Assembly: GCA_905182985.1 (NCBI GenBank)
Contig: CAJJDN010000090.1
Coordinates: 355,526 to 419,525, forward strand
Source: Paramecium sonneborni
Lineage: Eukaryota; Ciliophora; Oligohymenophorea; Peniculida; Parameciidae
Length of the DNA: 64,000 nt
Direction: 5' to 3'
Made by a program: the position numbers and the translations under genes. Shown in pieces: positions 1-12,586 of the stretch. The notes below the pieces were generated by a model. The model made no database searches. It was given only the letters and a program-made list of their open reading frames with translations, and was not told where the DNA came from. The stretch's first letter is position 1; each line of letters starts with the position of its first letter.

Positions 1-2
1 AA

Positions 3-146
3 TAATAACAATTAAATGTAATAATCTTGATGGGGTTTAATTTATAAAGATTTGCTAATAATTATCTTCCTAAATTGTCATTTATTACGAATCTTAGAAT
101 TCCAAATTCTGATTAATCTGGAAAAAAATATGCAATGTTTCTTTGA
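3..146 (+). CDS. 3' end of a gene cut by the window edge (unknown)
   Basis: An open frame runs from the left edge to TGA at 144-146, ending in ...GKKYAMFL. It reads like real protein (mixed hydrophobic and charged residues, few glutamines), unlike the other two frames, which close earlier. Only about 47 residues are visible and no family can be named. It could also be chance, since TGA is rare in such AT-rich DNA. Confidence 0.3.
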
Positions 147-542
147 TGATTGAGAAAAACAAATAAACTATAAGAATTGCAATTATAAAATAAATAACCA
201 ATAATATAATAAATTAAGCAAATTCTACAATAAATTCATTTTTTAAGAAAAAATAAGCTCAATCGCAATCCTTTGATGTTTCTAATCTATGTAAAAAGGA
301 TATGATATTATTCAAAAATATCTAATATATTACTAAATGATTTTTTTGAATATTATTTTATTCTAGAAAATCCATAGTTAATTAATTTGAGTAAATAATA
401 ATAAAACAGTAATTTTAGAAATATTTTAAGAAAAACTAAATCTTAATTCAATATTTGATGTTATACTTTGAAGAGATAAATGAGTTAATTATAAATTGGA
501 ATAAATGATTATTTTAAAACAAAAGAAATATAACTTTATAAA
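147..542. other. intergenic, AT-rich
   Basis: About 400 bases between two convergent genes. No convincing frame, RNA gene or repeat is seen. It probably holds both 3' untranslated regions. Confidence 0.5.
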
Positions 543-3302
543 TCATTTTTCTGTCAATTCTCTATATCCTTTCCAATCAGCTGGAGCTTTAAAATTAGTT
601 TCGCTCATAACATTAAATAGAGTACTGATAGGGCCATCATTTGGTCTAATTAATTTAGCTTTTTCTAACCACATATGAGCTTCTTTCCAATTTCCCAAAA
701 GATAACCTTAGAATCCTTAACCAAATTAATGCTAAAATAATATATAGATTATATTATTTTACTAAAAATTCTTGATTGAAATTCTTTGTGATAAGTGCAA
801 GATCTTTATTTCTTTTAATATGCATTTCACCATTAAAATCACCATTTTCTATTTATTAAAGAAAGATTTGTTTTTTTTCATACATAACTTATTATTTATC
901 TTCTTATGGATAATCTTCTTTACTAGGAGGTAGATCATCAGCATCCATTTCTACAGTGTATAATCCAACAGGTTTAACACTTCCTTTAACAGTAACTTTA
1001 TCAATTTATCGGGTATACTTCTTAATGTCATTTGAGAAATATTAATGTAATTCGCTAGAGATTAATACTGCTACTCCATATTATTTAGTAGCAGCTTCTA
1101 ATCTAGAAGCCATATTAACATTAGGACTTAAATATGAAGCATCAATTTTAAATTCTGATCCTATTGCACCTTCTATACCCCATCCAATATGTAATCCAAA
1201 TCCCATTTTGACTTTATATCCTGGCAAACGTTAACTTAATCTTTCATCATTTCTATAATCTAATATTTTAGGTTCTCTATTAATCTTAGCATAAATTTTC
1301 ATAAATGCTATTAATGCACAATCAGCTAATTAATTAATTTAAACTATATTTGACCTAAAAATAATAAATTTAGTTATATTACCACTTAATTTCATTACCC
1401 TCTTCATGCCATTAAGAATCATTAATTTTCCATACAAGTAAGAATGCATCTCCAATATTTTTATTTGCAGATCCTTTATAACGATCCACCATAGAATGTA
1501 CAATTTCAGCAATATTATTTACAAATAACATAACATCTTTTTATAAGACTTCTGTTGCATCTGTGAAATTACGAATATCACAAAATCCATAAATTGCCCA
1601 TTTACGTTTACCTGGTAACATAGGATCTACATCACCTGATGATGCCATATTAGTTCCTATTATAGCAGAACCTGCATCACCAAATCCTAATGCTAATAAT
1701 GCACCTATTTTAATTATTGCATTTTCTATCTATGTAGTTTCCTTTTATATTCCTTCAGATTCTAATTTCATCTCTTTTGCCAATTAAGGATTCTTAGCTA
1801 TTAAATTTACTTTCACTATCATTCTATCTATTGGTTTTAATGCAACATTATTTGCATCATTTGAAAATGCTATTGCACCAAATAATAATACAGCACTCAC
1901 AAATAAAGTGTTTACTATATTAATTATTGAATTCTTTGATTCAACATCTGAATTATCTGAAACAAAAAGAATTACAGGATCACCTATGTATTCTAATCCT
2001 ACTAACACTGGATCTACTAATTCAAAATAATAGCTTTTAGAACTCTCCCTTAAATATTAATAAGAAGGTGTCTCATAATTCTCTATTTCAGTAAATGGAT
2101 TTGTAATATATCCAACTGGTGTATCAAATTACTTATGTTAATCTATTACAAAATTTATTGTTTCATTAATCTCACTTAATTTTGTATCAGGAATTTCAGC
2201 AACCACTCTAAAATATTCTGCTGCATAAGCCAAACTATAAGATGACTCAAAATAGTAATCAGAACTAAATAAAGGCATTATTAATAGTAATAGTATAACA
2301 AGTACTATAACCTTTTTTGTTGTTGAATCTGATAATCTTTTGCTCACTCTTGATTCTTTTATTTACTTTACTTTAACTTGTTAAGGATCCTTAACAGATA
2401 ATCTATGATTCTATTAAATCTTTGGAACTAAATTCTCAATTTATTGTTATTTCGCAACCATGTTTTAATTTTCACGATTTTCTTAACTATTTGCATTATC
2501 ATCTCCTTCTAATTTATGACTTTCAATACTACCCCTCTATTCCGTAACATTTTCTTTTTTATTTAGATTCTCTTATTCAGCTTGCCCATTATTATTAATG
2601 TTATCATATACGGATGGATAAATTGTGGCTCTACTTTTTTTCATTGTTGAAACTCGTAATGGCTATCTTTTAAATGCTTATTCTTATTAATAACTTGCAG
2701 CTTTATACAACTTAACTATTCTAATCAATCTAACTAGTCGAACAACTCGAATTGCTTTTGAACTTGTTTTAGAGGCTTTATTTGCTTATGACAATTAAGA
2801 AGCGGATTTTGCAGCTACAGAACCTCTAAAATATATTTATGCTATAAATTAGTTACTGTAAACCAACTGCAATATTGAACTAAGTGACATCCAAAATTTA
2901 AGAAACTGTTGATATTATATCAAGCCAAAAAAAGAATGAATTAAAATAGTCATTTCTAACTAAACTTGCTATGATTATTTCAATTGAAAAAATTATCTAT
3001 TTATTATGAATCATTTTACCATACATATTATAGTAATTACATCGAATCCATCATCAGCTCTTTTATCAAAAGCTATAATTCTTATGTCATCTCCAAAAAG
3101 TGCATAAATTGTTAACAAATTTACTATTACTTGAAACCAAGTATTATCTAAAATACTCGTTAACAAAGGAAACTTATCACTGAATTCATAATTTTCATTA
3201 CATATCTTCATTCTAACCAAATACGTCAACATCGTCATTGTCACTCTCTTCTGATATTACAGATTAATTATCCACTTCTGGATTTACTTATGGTTGGCTC
3301 AT
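543..3302 (-). CDS. voltage-gated ion channel fused to class III adenylate/guanylate cyclase
   Basis: The product, about 890 residues, makes a cyclic nucleotide and probably also conducts ions. The N-terminal half has membrane segments and an S4-like arginine/lysine ladder (RLIRIVKLYKAA, near 2690-2760). A glutamine-rich linker and two further membrane segments follow (about 2270-2320 and 1860-1990). The C-terminal class III catalytic domain is complete: metal-binding Asp in CDIRNFTDATE and NIGDAFLLVWK, and the Asn/Arg pair in NMASRLE. Introns of 31, 28 and 22 nt restore the frame and give a whole number of codons. The start ATG at 3300-3302 begins MSQPQVNPEVDNQ. Channel-cyclase fusions of this type are known from Paramecium, Tetrahymena and apicomplexans, where K+ efflux is coupled to cAMP. 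ATP versus GTP preference was not resolved from the sequence. Confidence 0.88.
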
Positions 3303-3509
3303 TAATATTTCTATTTTAATTATTATACATATTCTTAAATTTATAACTAATTAATATATTTAAGTAAATTAATTATAAGTAAGATCCTTTTCAAATTGCA
3401 TTCTTTAATCTTTCCAATATTCCTTTACTAAGAATTATTATTGTTAAACAATTAATTTAAATATATGTAAAAATAATTTACATATATTTCAAAATTTAGA
3501 ATAGCTCTC

Positions 3510-3969
3510 TCAATTTATCTTTCTTTGTTTTCGAACACCTCTAACCTTTTCATTTTCATTCAAATAATCATCCTTAATGTATCTTAACTTTTTATAATAT
3601 CTATTTTTTATCATATTCATAGTCTTTCCTGGAAAATATTTTACTATATTATTAAAATTCGGACCAACTTATTAAACTAATTCTAGAATCTTTTTATCTT
3701 CTGAGAGAGAAAATCTAATAAGTTTCTTAAAAAATTAATGATTATACCTGAGATCGTTGAGTTTTATTTTTTTTGAATCGTTTGAAATATAATCACTCTA
3801 TCCATTTATTGATTAAAACAAAATCATGGAATTATATAAGTGTTCTAGAGATTCCTCATTTACATTTGATTCCATTATTCTAATTACAATAGTTTTTTAT
3901 TTGTTACTAATTAGAGATTTCTATTCCGTCATTTAAAATCACTTATTTAATATAGATTCCTTCATCCAT
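3510..3969 (-). CDS. small Myb/SANT-domain protein
   Basis: 143 residues in two exons separated by a 28-nt intron. The C-terminal half carries one Myb-like helix-turn-helix repeat: SLSEDKKILELVQQVG, then FNNIVKYFPGKT and IKNRYYKKLRY. The spaced aromatic residues and the basic third helix typical of DNA-binding Myb/SANT repeats are present. A basic tail (KVRGVRKQRKIN) follows. A likely role is transcription factor or chromatin-associated protein. The single repeat means the target cannot be predicted. The gene lies head-to-tail behind the channel-cyclase with about 200 bases between them. The start at 3967-3969 was chosen because splicing joins it in frame to the domain. Confidence 0.75.
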
Positions 3970-4145
3970 TTTTATAATTTATATTTTATATAATAAGAAT
4001 CTTAATTTAAATATTGAATTCATTACCGTTGTGAAGGATACTCAAATTAACACAATTAGAATTATTCAAATTTTCATGATTATGATTAATATTATTAATA
4101 TTATTATTAATAAATTCTAAACTAATAAAGAGAAATTCATTATAA

Positions 4146-4562
4146 TCAATTCCATATTTAAGATTTAGGTACATTGAATCTTTGAGCATATTTTGTATAT
4201 AAACCCAATTCTTTATTTTTAATTTCTTCTACTCTCTATCTTGATGCCAAATTTATTTTATTATTCCTATAAAATGAATTTCTAAACCCTATATGTTATT
4301 CTAATTAAGAAGAAACTATAGGAGACTTATGAATATTTTATCTTCTCCTTTATTTTTCTGCCAATACTCTTATATCCACTTTTTATAATGGTGGTAATGA
4401 TCTTTTTTATTATTCACGTGAATTTTTTTCTGAATACAAATCTTCATCTGTTTCATTAATTGGTAATGGATTGGTTCCTTCCATTTCTCCTAAAAATATT
4501 GGTATTCTTTTAAAATTTACACCATAAACCTAATCAAGAGTAATCGGTATAGATTATATCAT
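4146..4562 (-). CDS. hypothetical protein, glutamine- and arginine-rich
   Basis: Uninterrupted frame of 138 residues from ATG at 4560-4562 to TGA. The N-terminus (MIQSIPITLDQVYGVNFKR) and a short acidic stretch (NETDEDLYSEK) are followed by a basic Gln/Arg-rich tail ending NVPKSQIWN. No membrane segment or known domain is visible. It sits between the Myb gene and the divergently transcribed phospholipase D, in the usual close spacing. Composition supports a real protein; function is unknown. Confidence 0.5.
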
Positions 4563-4858
4563 TTTTGTATTTCTAATTTAAGTTCCTATTAATTATAATA
4601 ATAATTAATATTAGTTTCAGTAAATGAAAATAAAGTTTTCTAATATTACTCTAGTTCAGAATTTATATTCTAATCTATTATAAATAAGAATTACAAAATT
4701 TTATTCAGTGTAAGTAGCAAGTGAAGTGTTTAATTTAGTAGATTAAATTAGTACAAAAATGCTAAAAGAATAGAAATAGTTTTTATGGAAAGATCAATGT
4801 AAACATAAAAATGAATTGATATTATTTTATTAGTATTGTAAGAATTAATATTAATCAT

Positions 4859-7747
4859 ATGAATTAATAATTACTCTCTGAGAAAATATAATCAAGTGGA
4901 TTAAGAGTGGATTCATGTGGATTTATAAAAACGATTGATTATTTGAAAGAATTGAACTTATAAAATGAAATTGGAATAGAAGACATTGGTGCACATAATA
5001 TCTATAAATTCAGAGTTAGAATATTAAATTAATCATACATAATTAGAAGAAGAGTTAAAGATTTTTAATAGTTAGAATCTGCAACAAATACAGATCCACT
5101 TTATTTGTTTAAAAAAAAAGAAGTAACAAAAGAAAGTATGGAAGACTAACCAAGTGTGAAATAATAAATATTATCTAATTTTTTGAAGCAATTTTTATAA
5201 AATGAAGAATAAAATGATTTAAGTTAAGAAGTTTTGAAATTTTTTGAGATTTCTGAGGTTGAATATGGAGATTTTAAAAAATATAAAGAATGTACTTTAA
5301 AAAAGAGAGCAGGTGGAAGATTTTCAGAAAGTCGATGTACAAGATGTGGAACTTTATGGGGAAGATGGTCTAAAAGGTAAAAAAATAAAATAATTTTTTA
5401 GATATTTCTATATATCAAATAATGGATTGATGTATTGTAAAGGTCCTTTTGGATAGAGAACATAGATGAGAGAATAATTAGTATTTGATTATAACTTTCG
5501 TATGAAATATGGTTTAGCTGGAACAGGATATAATAGAGGCATAAAATTAGAATTTACAACAAGACATTTATTACTAGTAGCTCCAGATTATTTTACATTT
5601 ACAGAATTTTTGACAGCATTGAAATAAGCAACAAATGAATGTCCTTATATGTAGATTCATAGATTTAATTCATTTGCACCAGTAAAGGATAGTCATTGTA
5701 AATGGTATATAGATGGAGAAGGATATTTTAGTGATGTAATGGATGCTTTATTAAATGCAAAAGAATATGTTTATATAACAGATTGGTGGATGAGTCCAGA
5801 TGTATATTTAAAAAGACCTATAGCATTAGATTAATCTGATTAAATAAATTAAGATTCTAGATTAGATAGAATATTAAAAAAGATAGCAGATAAAGGTGTA
5901 TCCATTTATATTTTGATGTATTTAGAACCAACAATAGCTTTAAAACATGATTCAAATCATACTAAAAACTTTTTAGAAAAATTATCTTCTAATATAATAA
6001 TTTAGAGACATCCATGTCCTCTTCCTTCGCTTTGGAGTCATCATGAAAAGATTGTTGTTGTAGATGGAACTGTGGGTTTTCTTGGAGGATTGGATTTATG
6101 TTTTGGTAGAATGGATAATTAAAATCATTTATTAAGTGATCTAGATAATTAAAGATAATATTGGCCTGGAATTGATTATGCAAATAATAGAATGAAAGAT
6201 TTTGAAAATGTAAATAAAAGTGATCAATCTTAAATTAAAAGAAGCGATCCTAGAATGCCTTGGCATGATATTGCTGTTAGAGTTGTTGGATAATCTGTTA
6301 GTGATCTTGTTAGACATTTTGAATAATATTGGAATCATGTTACAATTAGTAGGGATTTTGTAAAGAGAAAAAACAATCAATTATAAGGAAATGCTAAAAA
6401 TTAAAATAATTATTCTAAAATTTAAGATTAACATCAACATAATAATCATCAAGATAACTTTTTCTAAAAGTATAAGAATCAAATTAAAGAAGAATTATTA
6501 AGTTTATAACCAATTGAAGAATCTAAAGAGGATTAGAACATTCAACAAAGATAAAGACTTTCAGCTATATTCCCTAATCAATAATAGTGTAATGTAGAAT
6601 TTTATGACATTCTTAATAATATCCATCCAGAAGAAAATCGATTTGAAGAAGAAATCATACCTAAAAATAATAAAGTATTTAGATCAAGTATCATGATATA
6701 ACCTAAAATATAAATCAATTATGAAAAAGGAGAATGTCAAACATAAATTGTTAGATCAGCTTCTAATTGGTCAATTGGAAGTTCATCTAGTAATTCAGAA
6801 TGTTCTATTCATGTTGCTTATACACAATTAATTTCAGAGGCCTAAAATTTCATATATATTGAAAATTAATTCTTTATTAGTGCTACTGACAATAATTCTA
6901 TCCCTGAAAATAGTGTAGCTTTAGCAATAATTAAAAGAATTAAGTAAGCAGCATTAAAAAAATAAAAATTTAAAGTAATTGTATTTATACCATTACTACC
7001 TGGTTTTGCAGGAGAAATTGATAAGAATTCTTAAGTTATGAAAGTCTAATTACATTGGGAATATATGACAATTTGTAGAGGAAAGAATTCTATTCTAGAT
7101 GCTCTTAAAAATGATGATAATATACCAGATCCTAGATAATATATAGAATTTTATTCATTAAGAACTCATTCTAAGATTTTAGATGTCCCAAAAACAGAAT
7201 AAATTTATATACATTCTAAACTTTTAATTATTGATGATGAATATGCACTTATAGGTTCAGCAAATATTAATGATAGAAGCCTAAAAGGAGACAGGGATTC
7301 AGAAATAGCCATAGTTATTTATGATAATAAAAAGAAGTAATCTATTATGGGTGGTGAAACAGTTCGAAGTTCAGTATTTGTATAAGAATTAAGGACTTCT
7401 CTTTATATGGAACATTTCGGATTAAAATATGACGAAGTGATCGATCCTTTAAGTTAATAATTATAAGAACAAATCAGAACTAATACTCGCTAAAATACTT
7501 TAATTTATAGATAAGTTTTTGCTTGTTATCCTGATGATAATATTAAAACATTGAACGATTATTAAACTGTAAAAGAATATTTAAATTTTAGTTTAAAATC
7601 TCAGGTGACCTCTCCAAATATGATTAATTATCATCATAAATTGTAGGTCATGCAGTTGAATTTCCACTTGAATTCTTAAGCAAAGAAAACTTGAAAATTG
7701 GTATCTTCAGCAAAGAAATTTTAGTTCCTGATATCAATTTTACATGA
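4859..7747 (+). CDS. phospholipase D with PX and PH domains
   Basis: 946 residues after removal of 25- and 23-nt introns. A PX-like domain ([15 protein letters not shown]) and a PH-like region precede the catalytic core. Both HKD motifs are intact: HEKIVVVDG followed by [13 protein letters not shown] around residue 385, and HSKLLIID followed by [19 protein letters not shown] around residue 777. This is the eukaryotic PLD1/2 plan. The enzyme would hydrolyse phosphatidylcholine to phosphatidic acid at membranes, in vesicle traffic and signalling. The C-terminus has the conserved [11 protein letters not shown], read in frame only after the last intron. The insert between the HKD motifs is long and glutamine-rich. 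An in-frame TGA upstream fixes the start at 4859. Confidence 0.92.
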
Positions 7748-7779
7748 ATTTATTTATAGGAAATTACAATAGCTCATTG

Positions 7780-8934
7780 TCATTTTTTATTAATTTTAGG
7801 TTTAAATGGAATACTAGAGAAAACTTTATTTTCAATTATTTTTTTCTTTTTCTGAATTCTTTTGTATTCTTCATGTAATCTATCATATGGAGATTATTCA
7901 ATCTAAAATTATGATACATATTTTGATTTATCAAAACTGGCATTTCTAATGATTTATTCTGATTATTTGCTGCTTGAAATACGATTAATAGTTTAATCTT
8001 TCAATTCAGAATTTGATTTTTATGTAGCAGATTTATTGTAAAGCCTATCAAAGACTTTAGATTTATTTTCAATTCCATTTGAAATTGAAGCATATTAATT
8101 AATCATAGGAGTAAATGTGCATTCTTAAAGTTCAACTTGTTTCTCAACTTCTTACTGCTGTAAAATGGATTGTTACTATTCAAAGAAGTTATTATACAAT
8201 CTTTATTCTACTGGGATTGTTAGATAGCCTTATGATTATTAAAGTGGTTGACTTATAAGTTATGGTTAATGAGAATAAATTTTCTCTTAACTCTAAGGTT
8301 TGGATTATCTTTATGATAATGCATTCAAATATAATCGAGAGAATGGATCTCCTTCTAAAGTCTTTGTAGTTTTATGATTAACCTAAGGTCGAAATGTACA
8401 TTATTTTAAATCACTTTTATTTTTGACTTCTGCACTAATTTATTATTTCAATCTTTAATCACTTCCAAATTTAGCTAGTCTATCATGAACTGGAATGTTT
8501 GTATCTAACAATTAACTCTTCTTTAAGATTTAAGGTTAAAATGTACATTCTTTTAACTATTCTTAAATAATCTTCTAAGATTTTAGAATTTAATTCTCTT
8601 CTTTTTATATATATTGATCATATAAATAATTTGTAGATTAAATATTGCTATTTATTATACTCTTCATTGATTCTTATGGAGTAGATTAACTATGTTTACT
8701 TCTCTTTGTTATTTAATTAGAACTATTTGGTTGAACAGACTTTAAAGTTCGTTATTCTTACCATACTTTTATAATTCGATTTGATAATTTCATTAATGAC
8801 TCATTGTTTAATTTGAGTATATGTTAAAATAAGATTTAACTTAATTCATCTCCTTTTTCTTCAAATTTTTATTCCTATTCCAAAATACCAATATTTCTAC
8901 AATAAACTTCGAATTCGTTGAAAAATTAATCCAT
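7780..8934 (-). CDS. tandem-repeat protein with CTFxPxI motifs
   Basis: 384 residues in a single exon; an in-frame TGA lies just upstream of the chosen ATG (8932-8934). The C-terminal two thirds contain degenerate repeats of the pattern CTF-x-P-x-I/V followed 15-30 residues later by a RL or DRLY motif: ECTFQPQI...VHDRLAKFG, QCTFRPQV...FSRLY, ECTFTPMI...VFDRLYNKS, and a last weak copy SIPFKPKI. Such repeats recur in hypothetical proteins of ciliates and other flagellated protists; I know of no assigned function. No membrane segment is seen, and glutamine/serine linkers separate the units. It is convergent with the phospholipase D gene (33 bases apart). Confidence 0.7.
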
Positions 8935-9267
8935 TAATATTAATAATGTTTCTAAGATTAGCAACTAATTTCATTAGACAACCTCTAATATTGAAACAAA
9001 TTTCAAAATCATTAACATTTCTTCCGACTACAGCTATACTTAATAATCATAAATTGTTGATTTACAATCTATCTTTATTAAGAACAGAATTCTTACAAAT
9101 TGAAGAATAGAATGATGATGATGACTTACTGAAATTACTATCTATGAATAAAATAGATAGGAAGAAGTTTCAGTACGTAGGAAAAACTCAAACTAACTGA
9201 TTCATTGAATTTTATAGTCAAGAGTGAAATATATTCAAAAATTCAAAATTATTTATTGATTTTACAT

Positions 9268-9911
9268 ATGGATAGTATTTCATTCAATTCATGGAAAACT
9301 TTCCTCTTAGATTCATCAGTCTAAGATCTTAATAATTATTCAGACCATATTCATCCCTTTAAAAATTAATGTCTTCAAGAAATATTAAGTTTCATTATAT
9401 TCTTAAAAGATTTGTAAGAATACAATAATAATATTTATCAAAATCAAAACTAATTTTTATCATAAAACCATATATATTTAACTAGAGTAAATGATAGATA
9501 ATCTTATTTTTAATTTTTGAATATCTTATAAATATTATAACTAAATGAAAACCAATAATTATATTTCATAATTAGTTATTTCTTGAAAATAAGATGATTG
9601 TTGCTTTGGATTAATTATTTTACTATAATCGAGAATTAAGATATTCATTAATAAGAATAGTTTGAGTCTGAGCATATGAAATAACTGTCATAGAAAATAA
9701 TATCACTAAAAATTGTTTGAATAAATCAAACAATTCTTGTACTTAGAGAATGTTATATCATTTTAATAATCTAATTTTGACTAGAATTAAATAAATTCTT
9801 AGCATATTATTTGAAAATCCTTTAAAAGAAGAATATTTAGAAACTTTCATTAAATTTTAATTTACAATCATTGAAATATTATATTTTGGAGGATACTATT
9901 TAAGTCTATGA
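9268..9911 (+). pseudogene. helical-repeat protein with a frame break, possibly Mo25-like
   Basis: The first part reads from ATG 9268 (MDSISFNSWKTFLLDSSVQD) to a TGA at 9595. From about 9560 another frame continues sensibly (LFLENKMIVALDQLFYYN) and, after candidate introns of 34 and 32 nt, ends ILSILFENPLKEEYLETFIK...YFGGYYLSL at TGA 9909-9911. No GT-AG intron joins the first to the second frame, so a one- or two-base indel is likely. The segment with FENP followed by a hydrophobic helix resembles the FVANPNK region of Mo25/CAB39 helical-repeat scaffolds, but only loosely. It is either a decaying copy or a gene with a sequence error. Confidence 0.4.
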
Positions 9912-10044
9912 ATGCATTGTTTAACAATATGAAATATGATCAAATAATTTTTTTTATTCAATAAAATGAGAATAATGTTTGAAATATTGGAATTAATTAT
10001 GGAATAAAAAAATAAGTGTAAAAGTGTATTATCTCTATATATAG

Positions 10045-10865
10045 TCATTAATCTAATTGATATATTTAATTGACTCTCTTTAATACTTCTTTATAATTTC
10101 TAATTGCTCTATTTGCTCTATCTGTGAGTGATGATGTGTTAGTATAATTCTAAAAATTAAATGGTTTTAGTTATAAAATATTATCTTTAAATGGAGACAA
10201 TTAATTCTAATTAGATTTTGAGTACTTACATATGTTAATTAAATTTAATCTGTATCTTTTGAATTAATTAGATCAAATATTTTTTGTATTAATAATTTAC
10301 TGTACTTACATTCATTCATCATATTATTCAAATTATTAATATTTATGGATTTGTTTTCTTCTAAAATCAAGTATTATGATTCTCTTGTGCATAATTCAAA
10401 TAGAACTAAACCTAATTACTATTACATATTATAAGAGTGTCCTTCAATTATTTTAATCTATCCATTATTATAAAATATGCAAGTTGTAGTTAAGTTTGAT
10501 GTTTAATTTTTAGATTTTAAAAACATCACTCCTTGCAAAATTTAATAAAATAAATTCCAGATCTCAGTTTCTGCAATTGGTAATTCTTGGTTTACTAAGT
10601 AATCTTGTAAAGTTGAATCATAAAACTCATAATATATTGAAATATAACTATTGTCATTCTATTTATGTAATTCAGCAGCTAATAACTCAATTACATTCTC
10701 GTGCTCCCAATTTGATCTTTCATTCAATTCCTATTTTGAAATATCTGATTATAATATTTTGCAATAAGCCAATTATCCACTCTCTTTTTATTTCCAAATA
10801 TCAATTTACCCTAATTCCAAATGTCGTATTGTTAGTAGAAAGTCATAGCTTTCTAAGAAACTCAT
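10045..10865 (-). CDS. protein-kinase-like protein lacking catalytic motifs
   Basis: 265 residues with one 23-nt intron near the 3' end. Layout follows a kinase: an N-lobe strand pair (LGQIDIWKQKESGQLAYCKIL, with a Lys at the VAIK position), a helix with Glu, a hinge (SIYYEFYDSTLQDYL), then IWNLFYQILQGVMFLKSKN. Where HRD-x-K-x-x-N should follow there is only NQTSNLTTTCIFYNNGQIKI, and the DFG position reads IEG. LGLVLFELCTR matches helix F. Function is therefore probably scaffolding or regulation, or the gene is decaying. ATG at 10863-10865 is the first in this frame; a short upstream frame on the same strand (MMRKYLEEIMKDF) could not be spliced to it. Confidence 0.6.
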
Positions 10866-11421
10866 TATTGCTTAACTGATTAATTAATTATAATAACTAC
10901 AATAAATATACCTTAGTATAATTATCATAGAAATCTTTCATAATTTCTTCTAAATATTTTCTCATCATTAATAACCTATTCAATTATAAACTGAAAGAAA
11001 ATACTTAAAAATTATACAAACATTTAATAATTATCGTTATCTATATTAAAAAAAATTACATCTTCAATAATAATAAATACTAGATTAAAATAATAAAACA
11101 TAAAAAGTCAATATTATTTTAATTTAATTTTTCTTAATCATTTCAAAAATTCAATAAACAATAAACGATTTTTATAAGATTTGTTCATAAAATCAAAAGA
11201 AATTATATATACTTAAGTTATTGTAATCTTAATATAATCATTTTATTGACAATCATACATAATTATTTGAAAATTACATCTCAAAAGAAGTATTAAAATA
11301 GAACACAATTTTAATGTGATTATTTTGTTAAATATAATTTTCTTAGTTTATGTTTTGTATATATATAGAGTATCCAAAACTGAAATGACAAAATTTATTA
11401 ATTTTACATCAATAAATATAT
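10866..11421. other. intergenic, AT-rich
   Basis: About 550 bases between divergent genes, so it should contain both promoters. A short minus-strand frame (MMRKYLEEIMKDFYDNYTK, near 10920-10980) followed by an intron-like GTATAT...CAG is the only notable element; it does not join the kinase-like frame. Confidence 0.4.
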
Positions 11422-12139
11422 ATGTCAGATAACAGAATACGAAATATTCCATCAAGTAGTTTAGATATTGATTTATATAGCTGCTTCTTCAAAATAATCA
11501 TCACAATAATCATTCAAAAAGATTGATCATTCACCTACAAGTTATTAGTTAGTGCTTTCATAATTCTGTAAAAACTAAAAACAGGAAAAATACTTAAAAT
11601 CTATTCCAGTCCTTTAATCTGATAGAGGGTTTATTGAAAATTTGTAATAATAAATAGTTGAACTTACAAAAAAAGTAGAATATCTAACTTATGAAAATAA
11701 AACTCTCAAACAGAGTCGTGTCAATACATTAAACGTATTGTTTAAGTTCTATTAATAGAATATTTAATAAAAATATCAAAAATTGAACAACTATAGCCAG
11801 TTGTTAGAGTAAATACAATAATTAAAAATAGAAAACATCTCTTTAAAACAAAGTCTATTTCAATTAAAAATGGATTTCTAAATCTCACTTAATCCTTTAA
11901 AATAAATTATTAACCATTACATTACAGTGCCTTAGCATGATATTTAAGATGTTTTTGAATTAAGACTTTCTCAATTAGAAGGTAAATATGAATGATTAAT
12001 TTTAGATTAAATTTCACTCTTAAATTAAAAATCTGAATTATTAAACTTAGAACGAACTTAATTAATAGAGAAGAACAATTATTTAGAAGATGAACTTTAT
12101 TCATGTTAATAAAAGTTAGATTATTAAATCAAGTAATGA
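11422..12139 (+). CDS. coiled-coil protein
   Basis: 222 residues, introns of 25 and 24 nt. A Ser/Gln-rich head (MSDNRIRNIPSTASSKQSSQ) is followed by an almost continuous heptad pattern: IENLQQQIVELTKKVEYL, then LLEQIQQLKIENISLK and LLNQKSELLNLERTQLIEK. No enzymatic or membrane features are present. The likely role is a structural or scaffold protein, for example of the cortex or basal body, but nothing in the sequence specifies this. The first intron restores the frame between the head and the coiled coil. Confidence 0.7.
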
Positions 12140-12586
12140 AAATTTTTGTATTCATTTAATAAAAATGTCAATTTTAAATAAATTTATTCGACTTTCTAAT
12201 CATAATTCTTTATTATCTGATTAAAATATTTTTTTATACTCTTTATGATTGATAATTCTTGTTAATTAAATTCTTTTTAACAAATAAATATATATAAATA
12301 ATGATGAAATCATCAATAAATTTATATCATATAGTTATTTTTAATAAAAATTAATTTATTAAAAGAATTAATAAGTTTATTATTATAGACTCAAGTAAAA
12401 TAATTGTTAAAGCTACAAGTATTTTTTCTACTAAAAATAATAAAATTGGTTTCAATGAATGAATGATTTGATAAAATATTTTTTATGTATGTGAATATAT
12501 TCTTAAAAATTTCTAAATTGATATAACTTATGAACTATAATTTATCTTCCAGAAAGATCTGATTTTGATTAATTTATTTAATTTAA
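12140..12586. other. intergenic, AT-rich
   Basis: About 450 very AT-rich bases between two plus-strand genes. The longest frame from an ATG is under 30 codons. No structured RNA or repeat was recognised. Confidence 0.45.

Noticed and set aside
10577..10879. 100-codon plus-strand open frame
   Set aside because: It is antisense to the kinase-like gene, which has motif-level support and a normal intron; composition of the plus-strand frame shows no domain.
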